In this document: positions 43,056 to 52,811 of the stretch, piece by piece | Position numbering within the stretch: position 1 is the stretch's first letter | How the letters are laid out: every line of letters starts with the position of its first letter | NCBI RefSeq assembly: GCF_000013045.1 | Contig: NC_007677.1 | Coordinates: 1,550,001-1,614,000 of the forward strand | Direction: 5' to 3' | Length of the DNA stretch: 64,000 bases | DNA from: Salinibacter ruber DSM 13855 | Lineage (GTDB): Bacteria > Bacteroidota > Rhodothermia > Rhodothermales > Salinibacteraceae | Program-made: the position numbers and the translations under genes | Notes under the pieces: model-generated | What the model was told of the DNA's origin: nothing | Databases searched by the model: none | Seen by the model: the letters and a program-made list of their open reading frames with translations, nothing else

Positions 43056-45173
43056 TCAGTTGAAGATCGGCCAGAATACGCCGAACCGGAATTGCTGCGG
43101 GGGAAGGGGGTAGACGGGCGTCACGAAGGTGCCCGGCTGCAGTTGGGTGCCGGCCTGCACGTTTTGAAACGTGAAAAAAAGCGTCGCGCTGCGAAACTGT
43201 ACCTCCGCCCGCACATCGACGGTTCCGCTCGGCCCGATGCGTCCCCCGGAGGTCGCGGGGAGGGCGGAGGTGCGGGGGGGCACGACGAGGCGCCCGGTCG
43301 GCGGATGAAACCACCGGCTGTTCATCACGCCCCATCCCCGGCCCTGCACGTAGAGGTCCGTCACCAGGTCGTTGAACAGCACGAACCGCGCCCCCAGCCG
43401 CGCCCGCCCAAACGCCGTGGGCAGGGTCTGGGCGAGGCGGGCGTGGAGGGGGGACGCGTCGGCGTTCAGGGTCTGCAGAAGCGTGCCGTGGCCGGTGGCG
43501 TACAGGCCCCGCCGCGCGTCCTCGCGCCACCCGAGCGAGGCGGTCGCCCCCACCCGATGGACGGGGGACGACGTCTGGCGGGCGGCCGCCTGATTGGTGA
43601 TCGTCGTCGCCACAGAGTCCCCCGACGCCACGGCGTACAGGTCGACGGCATTTCGAATGCGATGGGCAAACCCGGTCACCCCGAGGTTGAAGGGGCCGAC
43701 CTGCGTGCGAGCCCCGACGGTGCCCTCCAGCAACCGGTCGGCGATCCCGCCGCGCTCCGCGGACAGGGGCTGGACGTGCGACGCAAACCCGTCGTCCTCA
43801 ATCCAGGCGCTGCGCTGGCCGGTGGCCCTCACGAAGGCGGACAGCCGGACGGGCCCGGCCGGGTGCCGGATCCGGGCCGTGACCGAGGGATAGCGCTGCT
43901 GGGACGTGAGGTGGCCGCCCACGTTGAGCATCAGGTCGGACCGCCCCAGGCGAAGGGAGTCTTGAAGAAGAACGTGGGCGGCGCCCCGGCGTCCGTCGAG
44001 GGCCGGCAGGTTGGTGTCGCCGACCCGCCATAGGGACCCGCGGAGGTGTGCCGTCAGGTGGTGGGGCCCGGCCCGCAGCGACTGCCGGGCCCGGACGTGC
44101 CCGCCGGTCACCGGGACGGCCCAGGTCGTGTCGGCCTCGCCCCCGGTGGAGCGGAAATCGAAGGTGTGGGAGGTCCATCGGGCCGCCACGGTCGTCGGGC
44201 GGGACAACCCCGGCACCAGCGGCCCCTGCAGACGGGCCGTCAGGTCATTGCGTGTCGTCTTGCGCCGATCGTCCGGCCGGCGGACGTTGGCGGCCGCGAG
44301 GGGGAGGGCGTAGATCGAGAGCCCGGAGCGCGGGGTGGCGCCGCCGTGGGCGCCGATGCGGTAGCGCGTCGCCCGGTCCGACAGCTCGACGGTCCAGTCG
44401 TTTGTGAGGTAGCGCAGGCGTCCCCAGATGCGCCGCTCGGTCCGCAGGGCGCTGCCGTTGTAGATCCCGTCGGCCTTCCGGCCGCCGTACCCGAACGTCA
44501 GGTGGAGCACCCCGGGCCGCCCGAAGAGGTCGAGGCGACGCTTCTGGGAGTGTCCGACCTCGATCGCGTGCAGCCCGTCCCGGTCGAACCGGTACCGCAG
44601 CTCGGTGATCGGCCGTTTGGGGGCGTAGTTCCGCCATGCGGTGTGCACGCCGACGGCGCCGCCCCCCGGATCGAGGCCCGTGCGGGGCGGGCCCACAAAG
44701 GAGGGCGGCAGCAGCTCAAACCGAGCGCGGCCCGTGAGGGGGTCGTCAAGCGGAAAGCCGTCCGACCAGAGGTGGACGCGGTGGGGGGACAGGCCGCGCG
44801 GGCTCCACCCGTGGGGCCACCCGTACTCCCCAAGGTCGTAGAGAAAGGACCCCGGCTGCTCGGCGAGCATCATCTCCACGCTCACGTGGGGACGCCGGCC
44901 CGGGAGGGAGTCGGAGCGCACGCGGCCGTACAGCGGCGGCGGGTCCGGCAGGGGGCGCAGCGATTCCGGGCGGGCCCCGGTCGTGTCGGACGGACGGCGG
45001 GACCCGGCGGTGTCGGCAGGGGGGCGCCGGAGCGTATCCGGGGGGGCGGCGTCGGTCGTGTCCGTCTGTGCCCGTGCGCCCCGGACCGGCATCAGCGCGG
45101 CCCCCAGCGCCACGCCCACGACGAGAACGGGACCGAACGGCAGGCGCAAAACCAGGCGGAGGGCGGAAAGCAT
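43056..45173 (-). CDS. Outer-membrane beta-barrel protein with a plug-like N-terminus
   Basis: 705 aa with a signal peptide (VLVVGVALGAALMPVRGARAQ). A Pro/Asp/Thr-rich linker (about 37-80) follows, then a domain resembling a reduced TonB plug: VEMMLAEQPGSFLYDLGEYGWP, HLWSDGFPLDDPLTG, and LLPPSFVGPPRT. The rest alternates aromatic and polar residues in many short amphipathic strands, as in a porin or receptor barrel, and ends FWPIFN. I saw no TonB box or carboxypeptidase-like CarboxypepD_reg domain. It may be a TonB-dependent receptor relative or a putative porin. It begins 44 bases after the kinase stop, so an operon is likely. Confidence 0.65.
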   Translation of the reverse strand: MLSALRLVLRLPFGPVLVVGVALGAALMPVRGARAQTDTTDAAPPDTLRRPPADTAGSRRPSDTTGARPESLRPLPDPPPLYGRVRSDSLPGRRPHVSVEMMLAEQPGSFLYDLGEYGWPHGWSPRGLSPHRVHLWSDGFPLDDPLTGRARFELLPPSFVGPPRTGLDPGGGAVGVHTAWRNYAPKRPITELRYRFDRDGLHAIEVGHSQKRRLDLFGRPGVLHLTFGYGGRKADGIYNGSALRTERRIWGRLRYLTNDWTVELSDRATRYRIGAHGGATPRSGLSIYALPLAAANVRRPDDRRKTTRNDLTARLQGPLVPGLSRPTTVAARWTSHTFDFRSTGGEADTTWAVPVTGGHVRARQSLRAGPHHLTAHLRGSLWRVGDTNLPALDGRRGAAHVLLQDSLRLGRSDLMLNVGGHLTSQQRYPSVTARIRHPAGPVRLSAFVRATGQRSAWIEDDGFASHVQPLSAERGGIADRLLEGTVGARTQVGPFNLGVTGFAHRIRNAVDLYAVASGDSVATTITNQAAARQTSSPVHRVGATASLGWREDARRGLYATGHGTLLQTLNADASPLHARLAQTLPTAFGRARLGARFVLFNDLVTDLYVQGRGWGVMNSRWFHPPTGRLVVPPRTSALPATSGGRIGPSGTVDVRAEVQFRSATLFFTFQNVQAGTQLQPGTFVTPVYPLPPQQFRFGVFWPIFN

Positions 45174-45217
45174 GGCCGCTACAGATCAGGATCGAAGCCG
45201 AGGGGGCCGGGTGCCGG

Positions 45218-45877
45218 TCATTCGTCCGGGAACAGGCCGAAGAGCCGGCTCTCGATCTGGTTCAGCACCATCCGTCGGTCCTCCTCCTCCCCCACGAAAT
45301 CCAGCTCGTCCACGTCGATGATGAGCTTGGGGCCGCGCTCGTAGTTCTCGATCCACTCCTCGTAGTGCCCCTGGAGGCGCTCCAGGTAGTCGATGCGGAT
45401 GGTCGACTCGAACTCCCGGCCGCGCTGTTGGATGTGATCGACCAGGGTGGGCACCGACGCCCGCAGGTAGATAAGCAGCGACGGCGGCTGGAGGTAGGAC
45501 GTCATGATGGTGAACAGGTCCGTGTAATTGTCGTAGTCCCGGGCACTCATGTGCTCCATCTCGTAGAGGTTCCGGGCAAAAATGTGCGCGTCCTCGTAGA
45601 TGGAGCGATCCTGCACGACGGACGTCTCCCCCTCCTCGATCCGCTGCAGCTGCTCGAACCGCTTGGACAGGAAAAAGACCTGCAGGTTGAAGGACCACCG
45701 GCGCATGTCGTTGTAGAAGTCGGTAAGGTACGGGTTGTCGTCGACCTGCTCGAACACCGTTTCCCACCCGTAGTATTCCCCGAGCACTTTGGTGAGGGCC
45801 GTCTTTCCGGCGCCGATGTTGCCGGAGATGGCCACGTGCTTCGGGGATTCGGGGGCGTCTGCGGGCGTGTCGTCCAT
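45218..45877 (-). CDS. Deoxynucleoside kinase
   Basis: 219 aa, cytosolic. The P-loop is GNIGAGKT at residues 19-26. The DRS motif appears in VVQDRSIYEDAHIFA, and the lid arginines are expected around REFESTIRIDYLERL. This is the deoxyadenosine/deoxyguanosine/deoxycytidine kinase family, which salvages deoxynucleosides. Substrate preference is not evident. It is the first gene of the minus-strand run through the receptor-like protein, YihY, TamA and TamB, with no obvious functional link. Confidence 0.9.
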   Translation of the reverse strand: MDDTPADAPESPKHVAISGNIGAGKTALTKVLGEYYGWETVFEQVDDNPYLTDFYNDMRRWSFNLQVFFLSKRFEQLQRIEEGETSVVQDRSIYEDAHIFARNLYEMEHMSARDYDNYTDLFTIMTSYLQPPSLLIYLRASVPTLVDHIQQRGREFESTIRIDYLERLQGHYEEWIENYERGPKLIIDVDELDFVGEEEDRRMVLNQIESRLFGLFPDE

Positions 45878-46071
45878 GGAAGGGAAAGTCGTGCCTCAGT
45901 CAATCGAACCGCGTAGCAACCTAGGGGGACCGAGGCAAAATCGACACGGCGCCCCGATCTTTTTTGTGCAAAGACAAGGGACGGCCTCCTCCGACAACCG
46001 GCCCCTGAAAAAACGTCCCGTCGGGCCGGGCGAATGGGGAGGCGTCGGGTTCGTCGAGGACCGGAAAGAGG

Positions 46072-46596
46072 TTAGGCCGAGGGGGCAAGGCCGGCCCGGA
46101 TCCAGGCCACCTCCAGCCGAAACGGGCCGTCCTGCTCGTCGGCAATCAAGAACCCCATTGTCCGGACCTGAGCGGGGGCGAACGAGGGAGCGTCCGGGAC
46201 CTCGGTGCCGCGACGGTACGGGGTCAGGGTGTCGAACGGCACCTCAAGGGTGGTCCACTCCGTTGGGGGGGCGAGGGAGGTCCGGTAGCTGACCGAACGG
46301 CCCGCCTCGGTATACACCGTGAACCAGTAGTGCTTCCCGTCGCCCCGGAGGCGGAGGTGGAGGCCCGCGTGGCCGCTCAGGTCGTAGGAGCCGTCCGGCG
46401 CGCGCACCGAGGCAAAGCCCCCGCCGCGGTCCAGCGACACCGTCCCGGTGAAGACGGCATGGTCCTCGCCCGCCACGAACTCGCTTTCGGAGACGCCGCC
46501 CATCACCGGGTCGTCGACGCTGCGCCAGTCGTCCGGGGCGTCGGGCGCCGGAGACGAGAAGTCGAACAGGGGGGACGCGGTCATGCTAGACCCCAT
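46072..46596 (-). CDS. CIA30-family protein
   Basis: 174 aa. WRSVDDPVMGGVSESEF near the start and FTGTVSLDRGGGFASVR are the core pattern of CIA30, the family named after a mitochondrial complex I assembly factor. A jelly-roll carbohydrate-binding-like fold is expected. In bacteria the role is not established. The frame gives ATG 46596 or, four codons later, ATG 46584; neither has a clear ribosome-binding site. The 194-base gap to the kinase gene and the 195-base gap to the aldo/keto reductase gene show nothing beyond short hairpins. Confidence 0.82.
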   Translation of the reverse strand: MGSSMTASPLFDFSSPAPDAPDDWRSVDDPVMGGVSESEFVAGEDHAVFTGTVSLDRGGGFASVRAPDGSYDLSGHAGLHLRLRGDGKHYWFTVYTEAGRSVSYRTSLAPPTEWTTLEVPFDTLTPYRRGTEVPDAPSFAPAQVRTMGFLIADEQDGPFRLEVAWIRAGLAPSA

Positions 46597-46791
46597 TTTG
46601 TGATGCCAAAGACACGTGTACCCGCCTCCAGACGCGAGAACCGGCCGTCAGCGGTGGCCCCCCGATCCCGACGCCCCACGGGCCGAATGCGAAGGGCCCG
46701 GCGGGTGTCGGGACGGCGCCGAGTCAAGGTCGGGCCGACGGGGCCCACCTGGGACGGCCTTCTGTCTGCCCACTGTCTGCACGGCCACACG

Positions 46792-47757
46792 CTACCGAAT
46801 TTGCTCCTCGCCCCAGAGGCCGGCCTGCGTGTACGGACTGCCCTCCATGGTCCAGGCGGCGCCGGCGAGGTAGCGATACTTCGAGTCGAGACTGTCGATC
46901 GTTTCGAGCTCGTCGGCCGACAGGTCGAGGTCCGCGGCGGCCAGGTTGTCCTTGATGTGGGCCGGGGTGGTCGACTTCGGAATGACCGCCGTGCCCCGGG
47001 CCACGCCCCACTGGAGGAGCACCTGAGCGGGCGAGACGCCGTGGCGGTCCGCAATGTCGTTGATCGTGGGATTCGCCATCAGGGTCGGCTCGTCGTCCGC
47101 CTTCATGGCGTCGGGACGGTCGCCGGAGCCGAGGGGGGAGTAGGCGGTGATCGGGATGTTGTGGGCCTCGGCGAACGACACCAGCTCGGGCTGGGGCAGG
47201 TAGGGGTGCATCTCCACCTGGTTCATCTCCGGCCGGACCTCGCCCGCGTCCAAAATCATCTGCAGGTTCGGCACGCTGAAGTTCGAGACGCCGATGTGGC
47301 GGACGAGCCCGTCTTTCTTGAGGGCCTCCATCGCGGCCCAGGTTTCCGTCAGCGGCACCGCCTCCGGCGACACGAAGTCGTCGGGCGACTCCGGAAAGTC
47401 CACTTCGGGCTGCAGGGCCACCGGCCAGTGGATGAGGTACAGGTCGAGGGCGTCGAGCCGAAGGTCCGAAAGGGTCTGTTCGAGGGCGGGCCGGACGTCG
47501 TCCGGGTGGTGGGCGTTGTTCCAGAGCTTCGAGGTGACCCACACGTCGTCCCGCCGAATCCCCCCCGCGTCGAACGAGTCGCTCAGCGCCGCGCCCACCT
47601 CAGTCTCGTTCTTGTAGATGGGGGCGCAGTCGACGTGTCGGTAGCCGGCCTCCAGGGCCGTCGTCACGGCCTCGTAGACCTCCCCCGGCGGAGACTTCCA
47701 GGTGCCGAGGCCGATCATGGGCATTTCGTCGCCGTTTTCGAACGAGATGGACTGCAT
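46792..47757 (-). CDS. Aldo/keto reductase
   Basis: 321-aa NADPH-dependent TIM-barrel oxidoreductase. The active-site tetrad is visible: Asp and Tyr in HVDCAPIYKNE, Lys in TSKLWN and His in YLIHWP. The cofactor region IPKSTTPAHIKDNL is the NADP-binding signature near the C-terminus. The natural substrate cannot be predicted, but carbonyl or sugar aldehyde reduction is typical. ATG 47757 begins MQSISFENGDEMPMIGLGTW, the family start; an upstream frame extension (MCFISVVLF...) looks like leader sequence. Confidence 0.9.
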   Translation of the reverse strand: MQSISFENGDEMPMIGLGTWKSPPGEVYEAVTTALEAGYRHVDCAPIYKNETEVGAALSDSFDAGGIRRDDVWVTSKLWNNAHHPDDVRPALEQTLSDLRLDALDLYLIHWPVALQPEVDFPESPDDFVSPEAVPLTETWAAMEALKKDGLVRHIGVSNFSVPNLQMILDAGEVRPEMNQVEMHPYLPQPELVSFAEAHNIPITAYSPLGSGDRPDAMKADDEPTLMANPTINDIADRHGVSPAQVLLQWGVARGTAVIPKSTTPAHIKDNLAAADLDLSADELETIDSLDSKYRYLAGAAWTMEGSPYTQAGLWGEEQIR

Positions 47758-47907
47758 CTGGGGCGTCGCGGGTCGTGTGCGGGGAGCGTCGAGAAATAAG
47801 ACTACACTTATGAAGCACACGCCCCCCCAAATGATTCTTGCGTCGAGGAGGCCGCGGGCAGTCTCTTGGGGTCTTCAAGGGACGCCCCGCGGGCGGCTCG
47901 GCCCCCG

Positions 47908-49083
47908 TCAGGACGAGAGAACCGAACGGAGGGCGGTCACAAAGCGGTCAATTTCGGCCTCCGTGTTGTAGTAGTGGACCGACGCCCGGACGAGCTCTGG
48001 GAGCGACCGCGCCTCGGCGTCGAGCCGGGTGGAGCTGGGCGGGGAGACCGAGGTGTTGATGTCCCGTGTGCGGAGGGCGGCCTGGATCGTTGAGGCGTCT
48101 TTCTGCTCCGCGCTGAATGTGGTGATGCCGCACCGGACGCGCCCCTGGGCGTGGACCGTAACCCCGGGCACATCGGCCAGTCGGGTGCGGAGGGCGTGGG
48201 CCAGGTGCTGATTGCGGTCGAAGATGGCGTCCAGCCCCTGGTCGAGGGCGTAGTCGACGGCCGCCCCGAGGGCCACCTGCCCGGCGACGTGGCTTTCCCA
48301 GTTCTCAAACCGACGGGCGTCCGGGTGAATCTCGTACTCGTCGGGGGCGGTCCACGTGGCGGCGTGGAGGTCGAGGAGGGGCGGCTCGATGCGCTCGATC
48401 CAGTCGTCCTGCACGTACAGGAAGCCGGTGCCCCGCGGGCCCCGCAGGTACTTCCGCCCCGTGGCCGAGAGCATGGTGCACCCGAGCTCGTCGACCGGCA
48501 GCGGCATCTGCCCGGCGGACTGGCACGCGTCGAGCAGAAAGGGGACGTCGGCGTCGTCCGCCACTGCGCCCACCTCTCGGGCCGGGTTTACGAGCCCGCC
48601 GTTGGTGGGGACGTGGGTGAGCGCGATCAACGCCACGTCGTCGTCCATCGTTGAGCGGAGCGCGTCCACGTCCACTTGGCCCTGCTCGTCGTGCGGGAGC
48701 ACCTCAACGGCGGCGCCCGTCCGCTCCGCCACCTGCAGGCAGGCGATGTGGTTGCTTGCATAGGCGGAGGGGGAGGTCAGGATGCGGTCGCCGGGGGCGA
48801 ACGACAGGCCGTAGAAGGCCATGTCCCAGGCGCGGGTGGCATTCTCCAAGAGGGCCACCTCGTCGGGGGCGCACCCCAGCATTTGGGCGATGGCCTCGTA
48901 CGTGTGGTGGAGGCGCCCCTCCGCCGCGGCCGCCGCCTCGTACCCGCCGATAGTAGCCTCCCGCTCCAGGTGCGTGACCTGCGCGTCGAGGACGGGCTGC
49001 GGCGGCAGGGCGGCCCCGGCGTTGTTGAAGTGCAGAACGTGGTCGGTGCCGGGCGTCTCGGCGCGGAGATGATCGAGGTCCAT
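47908..49083 (-). CDS. Class V aminotransferase-fold PLP enzyme
   Basis: 391 aa. FNNAGAALPPQPVLDA begins the family pattern. ALTHVPTNGGLVNP and LLDACQSAGQMP give the PLP-binding Asp and following Gln. The PLP lysine lies in SATGRKYLRGPRGTGF, and the C-terminal part has ENWESHVAG. It belongs with isopenicillin-N-epimerase/EgtE/cysteine-desulfurase-like proteins. The active-site Cys loop of NifS/IscS desulfurases is not visible, so desulfurase activity is uncertain. ATG 49083 begins MDLDHLRAETPG. It is divergent from metE. Confidence 0.85.
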   Translation of the reverse strand: MDLDHLRAETPGTDHVLHFNNAGAALPPQPVLDAQVTHLEREATIGGYEAAAAAEGRLHHTYEAIAQMLGCAPDEVALLENATRAWDMAFYGLSFAPGDRILTSPSAYASNHIACLQVAERTGAAVEVLPHDEQGQVDVDALRSTMDDDVALIALTHVPTNGGLVNPAREVGAVADDADVPFLLDACQSAGQMPLPVDELGCTMLSATGRKYLRGPRGTGFLYVQDDWIERIEPPLLDLHAATWTAPDEYEIHPDARRFENWESHVAGQVALGAAVDYALDQGLDAIFDRNQHLAHALRTRLADVPGVTVHAQGRVRCGITTFSAEQKDASTIQAALRTRDINTSVSPPSSTRLDAEARSLPELVRASVHYYNTEAEIDRFVTALRSVLSS

Positions 49084-49299
49084 GCGGGGGCGAAGGACGA
49101 AGAGAAAAGACGCTTGACGTCGGGCCGTACGCGTGCCCCGCCGCCCCGTTCGCCCGGGTTCGGGTTTCCCTGACGGATGGCGTGCGGACGCGGCCAATGT
49201 GGAGGTTCTGGAAAATGGGGGGAATGGAGGTAACAATCCTGAGGCCGCCCGTACACCTTATAGTCTTCAGTTGTCCAGCAACCAACCATCCCTACGTCC

Positions 49300-51609
49300 A
49301 TGGCGACGGCAAGCAATCTCGGCTATCCCCGAATCGGCGCGCACCGCGAGCTTAAGCGGGCCGTGGAAGGATACTGGAAGGGGGACCTCACGAAAGACGA
49401 GCTCCGCGATTCGGCCCAGGCCCTCCGCGAATCGCACTGGGCCACCCAGCAGGAGCTGGGGCTCGACGTCGTGCCCTCCAACGACTTTTCCTACTACGAC
49501 CAGGTGCTCGACGCCTGCGCCATGGTCGGCGCCGTGCCCGAGCGCTTCCCGTGGGACGGCACCGAGGTCGACCTCGACACCTACTTCGCCATGGCGCGCG
49601 GCCTGCAGGAGAAGGACCTGGAGGGCGAGGAGTCGGGCGTGCAGGCGATGGAGATGACGAAGTGGTTCGACACGAACTACCACTACATCGTCCCCGAGTT
49701 CTCCCACGACACGACGTTCTCGCTGTCGTCGACGAAGGTGATCGACGAGTACGAGGAGGCGAAGGCCCAGGGCGTGGACACGCGGCCCGTCGTGATCGGG
49801 CCGGTGTCGTTCCTGCTGCTCGGCAAGACGCAGGCGGACGACCTCGACGCGCTCGACCTGCTCGACGACCTGCTGCCGGTCTACGCGGAGGTGCTGCAGG
49901 AGCTGGCCGACGCCGGCTGCGAGGCGGTGCAGCTCGACGAGCCGAACCTCGTGCTCGACCTGAGCGACGCGGAGCGCGCCGCTCTTGACCAGGCCTACGA
50001 GGCGCTCGCCGACGCCGCCGACATTGAGCTCCACGTCGCCACCTACTTCGGCGGCCTGGAGGACAACCTGCCGACGGCGCTGGACCTGCCGATCGATGTG
50101 CTGCACCTCGACCTCACGCGGGGCGAAGAGCAGCTGGACGAGGCCCTCGACCACGGCGTCCCGGACGACCTGGCGCTGTCGCTCGGCGTCATCGACGGCC
50201 GCAACGTGTGGCGGGCCGACCTCGATGCCCTGCTCGGCACCGTGGAGACGGCCATCGACGCCCTCGGCACCGACCGCGTGCTGGTGGGGCCGTCCTGTTC
50301 GCTGCTCCACGTGCCGGTCGACCTCGACACGGAGCCGGGCCTGAGCGACGAGATGAAGACCTGGTTCGCCTTCGCCACGCAGAAGATCGAAGAGATCGTG
50401 GCGCTGGCCGAGCGGGCCGACGGACACGAGGACGCCACGGAGGCCCTCTTCGAGAAGAGCCGCCGGGCGCATGCGGCCCGCGCCGAGTCCGACTGGATTA
50501 ACGACGCCGCGGTGCAGGACCGCGTCGCGGGCATCGACGCCTCCATGACCGAGCGCGACTCCCCCCACTCCAGCCGCAGTCCCCTCCAGCGCGAGGCCCT
50601 CGACCTGCCGACGCTGCCGACGACCACGATCGGGTCCTTCCCGCAGACCGACGACATGCGCCGGATGCGCGCCCAGTACAAGAAGGACGAAATCTCGAAG
50701 GACGAGTACGAGGACTTCATTGAGGAGCAGATTGCCGACACCATCGCCGCCCAGGAGGAGATTGGGCTCGACGTGCTCGTCCACGGGGAGCCCGAGCGGG
50801 GCGACATGGTCGAACACTTCGGCCGCCAGCTCGATGGCTTCCTCTTCACCGAGAACGGCTGGGTGCAGAGCTACGGCACCCGCTGTGTGCGCCCGCCGAT
50901 CATCGCCGGCGACGTGAGCCGCCCGGAGCCGATGACCACCCGCTGGCTCTCCTACGCCAACGACCAGACGGACACGCCGGTGAAGGGCATGCTGACCGGC
51001 CCGGTGACGATGCTGCAGTGGTCGTTCGTGCGCGACGACCAGTCGCGCGCCGAGACGTGCCGCCAGATCGCGCTCGCCATCCGCGACGAGGTGCTCGACC
51101 TCGAAGACGTGGGCATCCAGGCCATCCAGATCGACGAGCCCGCCTTCCGCGAGGGACTGCCCCTCCGCGAGCACCAGTGGGACGACTACCTCGACTGGGC
51201 CGTCGAGTGCTTCCGCCTCGCCTCCAGTGGGGTCCGCGACGAGACGCAGATCCACACCCACATGTGCTACTCGGAGTTCAACGACATCATCGAGGCGATC
51301 GCCGACATGGACGCCGACGTGATCTCCGTGGAGGCGTCCCGCTCGAAGATGGAGCTGCTCGACTCGTTCGACGCGTTCGACTACCCGAACGAGATTGGCC
51401 CGGGCGTCTACGACATCCACTCCCCCCGCGTGCCGTCGGTGGAGGAGATGGAAGAGCTCATCCGGACGGCGCTTGACGCGCTGGAGCCGTCGCAGATGTG
51501 GGTCAACCCCGACTGCGGCCTCAAGACGCGCCGCTGGGTCGAGGTGCAGCCCTCACTCGAAAACATGGTCCAGGCCGCCGAGAACGTCCGCGAGCGGGCG
51601 ACGGCGTAG
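49300..51609 (+). CDS. metE: MetE, cobalamin-independent methionine synthase
   Basis: 769 aa with two TIM-barrel halves. It moves a methyl group from 5-methyl-tetrahydropteroyl-triglutamate to homocysteine. The N-terminal half starts ASNLGYPRIGAHRELKRAVE. The C-terminal half starts with TTTIGSFPQT. Zinc ligands are His654 and Cys656 in HTHMCYSEFNDII and Cys739 in NPDCGLK. The 216-base upstream gap shared with the aminotransferase gene has no recognisable SAM or cobalamin riboswitch. A strong hairpin ends the gene at 51645. There is no Shine-Dalgarno in the CAACCAACCATCCC leader. Confidence 0.95.
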   Translation: MATASNLGYPRIGAHRELKRAVEGYWKGDLTKDELRDSAQALRESHWATQQELGLDVVPSNDFSYYDQVLDACAMVGAVPERFPWDGTEVDLDTYFAMARGLQEKDLEGEESGVQAMEMTKWFDTNYHYIVPEFSHDTTFSLSSTKVIDEYEEAKAQGVDTRPVVIGPVSFLLLGKTQADDLDALDLLDDLLPVYAEVLQELADAGCEAVQLDEPNLVLDLSDAERAALDQAYEALADAADIELHVATYFGGLEDNLPTALDLPIDVLHLDLTRGEEQLDEALDHGVPDDLALSLGVIDGRNVWRADLDALLGTVETAIDALGTDRVLVGPSCSLLHVPVDLDTEPGLSDEMKTWFAFATQKIEEIVALAERADGHEDATEALFEKSRRAHAARAESDWINDAAVQDRVAGIDASMTERDSPHSSRSPLQREALDLPTLPTTTIGSFPQTDDMRRMRAQYKKDEISKDEYEDFIEEQIADTIAAQEEIGLDVLVHGEPERGDMVEHFGRQLDGFLFTENGWVQSYGTRCVRPPIIAGDVSRPEPMTTRWLSYANDQTDTPVKGMLTGPVTMLQWSFVRDDQSRAETCRQIALAIRDEVLDLEDVGIQAIQIDEPAFREGLPLREHQWDDYLDWAVECFRLASSGVRDETQIHTHMCYSEFNDIIEAIADMDADVISVEASRSKMELLDSFDAFDYPNEIGPGVYDIHSPRVPSVEEMEELIRTALDALEPSQMWVNPDCGLKTRRWVEVQPSLENMVQAAENVRERATA

Positions 51610-51644
51610 CGCCGAACAGGAGTTCGCAATTGTCTCCGAGCAGA

Positions 51645-51688
51645 GGGCGGGCGCGCCGCGTTGCGGCGTCAGCCCGCCCGTTCTGTTT
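51645..51688 (+). terminator. Terminator after metE
   Basis: GGGCGGGC (51645-51652) pairs with GCCCGCCC (51672-51679). A nested CGCCGC/GCGGCG stem sits in the loop, and GTTCTGTTT follows. Confidence 0.75.
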
Positions 51689-51815
51689 GGCCCGTGCTGG
51701 AGGGCCGCCTGTCTCTCGAGAGATGCCCCTGCGTGCGCAACCTCGGCGGACGGGGCGGTAGAGGCTCAAAGCCCGCCGGTCGTGTGTGCAGGAATGAAGG
51801 TGGGGACCGCCGGTC

Positions 51816-52811
51816 TCATTCGAGATCGTACCGTTCGAAGAGGGCGTGGGCCCGGGAGAGGTCGACGTTGCCCCCACTTACGACGACGCCGATCCGCCGG
51901 TCGTTGCCCGGCACGACCCCGTCGAGCAGGGCCGCGGCGCCCAGCGCACCGGTCGGCTCCACCACCATCTTCGTGCGCTCCCACAGCAGGTGCATGGCCC
52001 GCACGAGGGCGGCGTCCGAGACCGTGACCATGTCGTCCGCATGCTCCAGCACCAGAGGGAACGTCACGTCGCCGAGGTAGGGCGTCCGCGCCCCGTCGGC
52101 CACCGTGTCGGGGCTTTCTACCGTCTGCAGTTCGCCGCTGTGGAACGACCGGGTCGCGTCGTCACCGGCCGCCGGCTCTACGCCGATGACGGTGCAGTCG
52201 GGGGCGTGGTGCCGCGCGGCCAGGGCGCAGCCGGACAGGAGCCCCCCGCCGCCGCAGCACACGAGGAGCACGTCGAGGGCCCCCACCTGGTCGAACAGCT
52301 CGTCGCCCACGGTGCCCTGCCCGGCCACCACGTCCGGGTGGTCGTAGGGGGGCACGAGCGTGAGCCCGTGCTCCTCCGCGAGGCGCTGTCCCAATTCTTC
52401 GCGGACCGTCTCGGTCGGGTCGTACTCCACCACCTCCGCGCCGTACCCGCGGGTGGCGTCGAGCTTTACCTGCGGCGCCGTCTCCGGCATGATGATCGTC
52501 GCGTCAACCCCCAGCTCGCGGCCCGCCAGCGCCACCGCTTGGGCGTGGTTGCCGGAGGAGTAGGTAACGACGCCCTGCTCCCTGGCCGCCGGCGGCAACT
52601 GGGAAACGGCGTTGTACCCCCCGCGGATCTTGAAGGCGCCGGTGCGCTGGAGATTTTCGCACTTGAAGGCGACCTCGGCGCCCACGTGGGCGTCGACGGT
52701 GCGGGAGGTCATGACGGGCGTCCGGTGCACCACGTCGTCGAGGCGCCGGGCCGCGGCGGCCACGTCGGCGTAGGTGACGGCGGGCGAGGAGGCGGTTGGG
52801 GCAGTCGACAT
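51816..52811 (-). CDS. Threonine/serine ammonia-lyase (short form)
   Basis: 331-aa fold-type II PLP enzyme that deaminates threonine to 2-oxobutanoate (and serine to pyruvate). The PLP lysine is Lys61 in TGAFKIRGGYN, SSGNHAQAVA binds substrate carboxylate, and the phosphate loop is CCGGGGLLSG. The C-terminal ACT-like regulatory domain of long IlvA is missing, so this looks like the catabolic TdcB type, or a serine racemase relative. Symbol left blank for that reason. ATG 52811 is chosen; the upstream frame extension is Arg-rich leader. It converges with metE. Confidence 0.87.
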   Translation of the reverse strand: MSTAPTASSPAVTYADVAAAARRLDDVVHRTPVMTSRTVDAHVGAEVAFKCENLQRTGAFKIRGGYNAVSQLPPAAREQGVVTYSSGNHAQAVALAGRELGVDATIIMPETAPQVKLDATRGYGAEVVEYDPTETVREELGQRLAEEHGLTLVPPYDHPDVVAGQGTVGDELFDQVGALDVLLVCCGGGGLLSGCALAARHHAPDCTVIGVEPAAGDDATRSFHSGELQTVESPDTVADGARTPYLGDVTFPLVLEHADDMVTVSDAALVRAMHLLWERTKMVVEPTGALGAAALLDGVVPGNDRRIGVVVSGGNVDLSRAHALFERYDLE

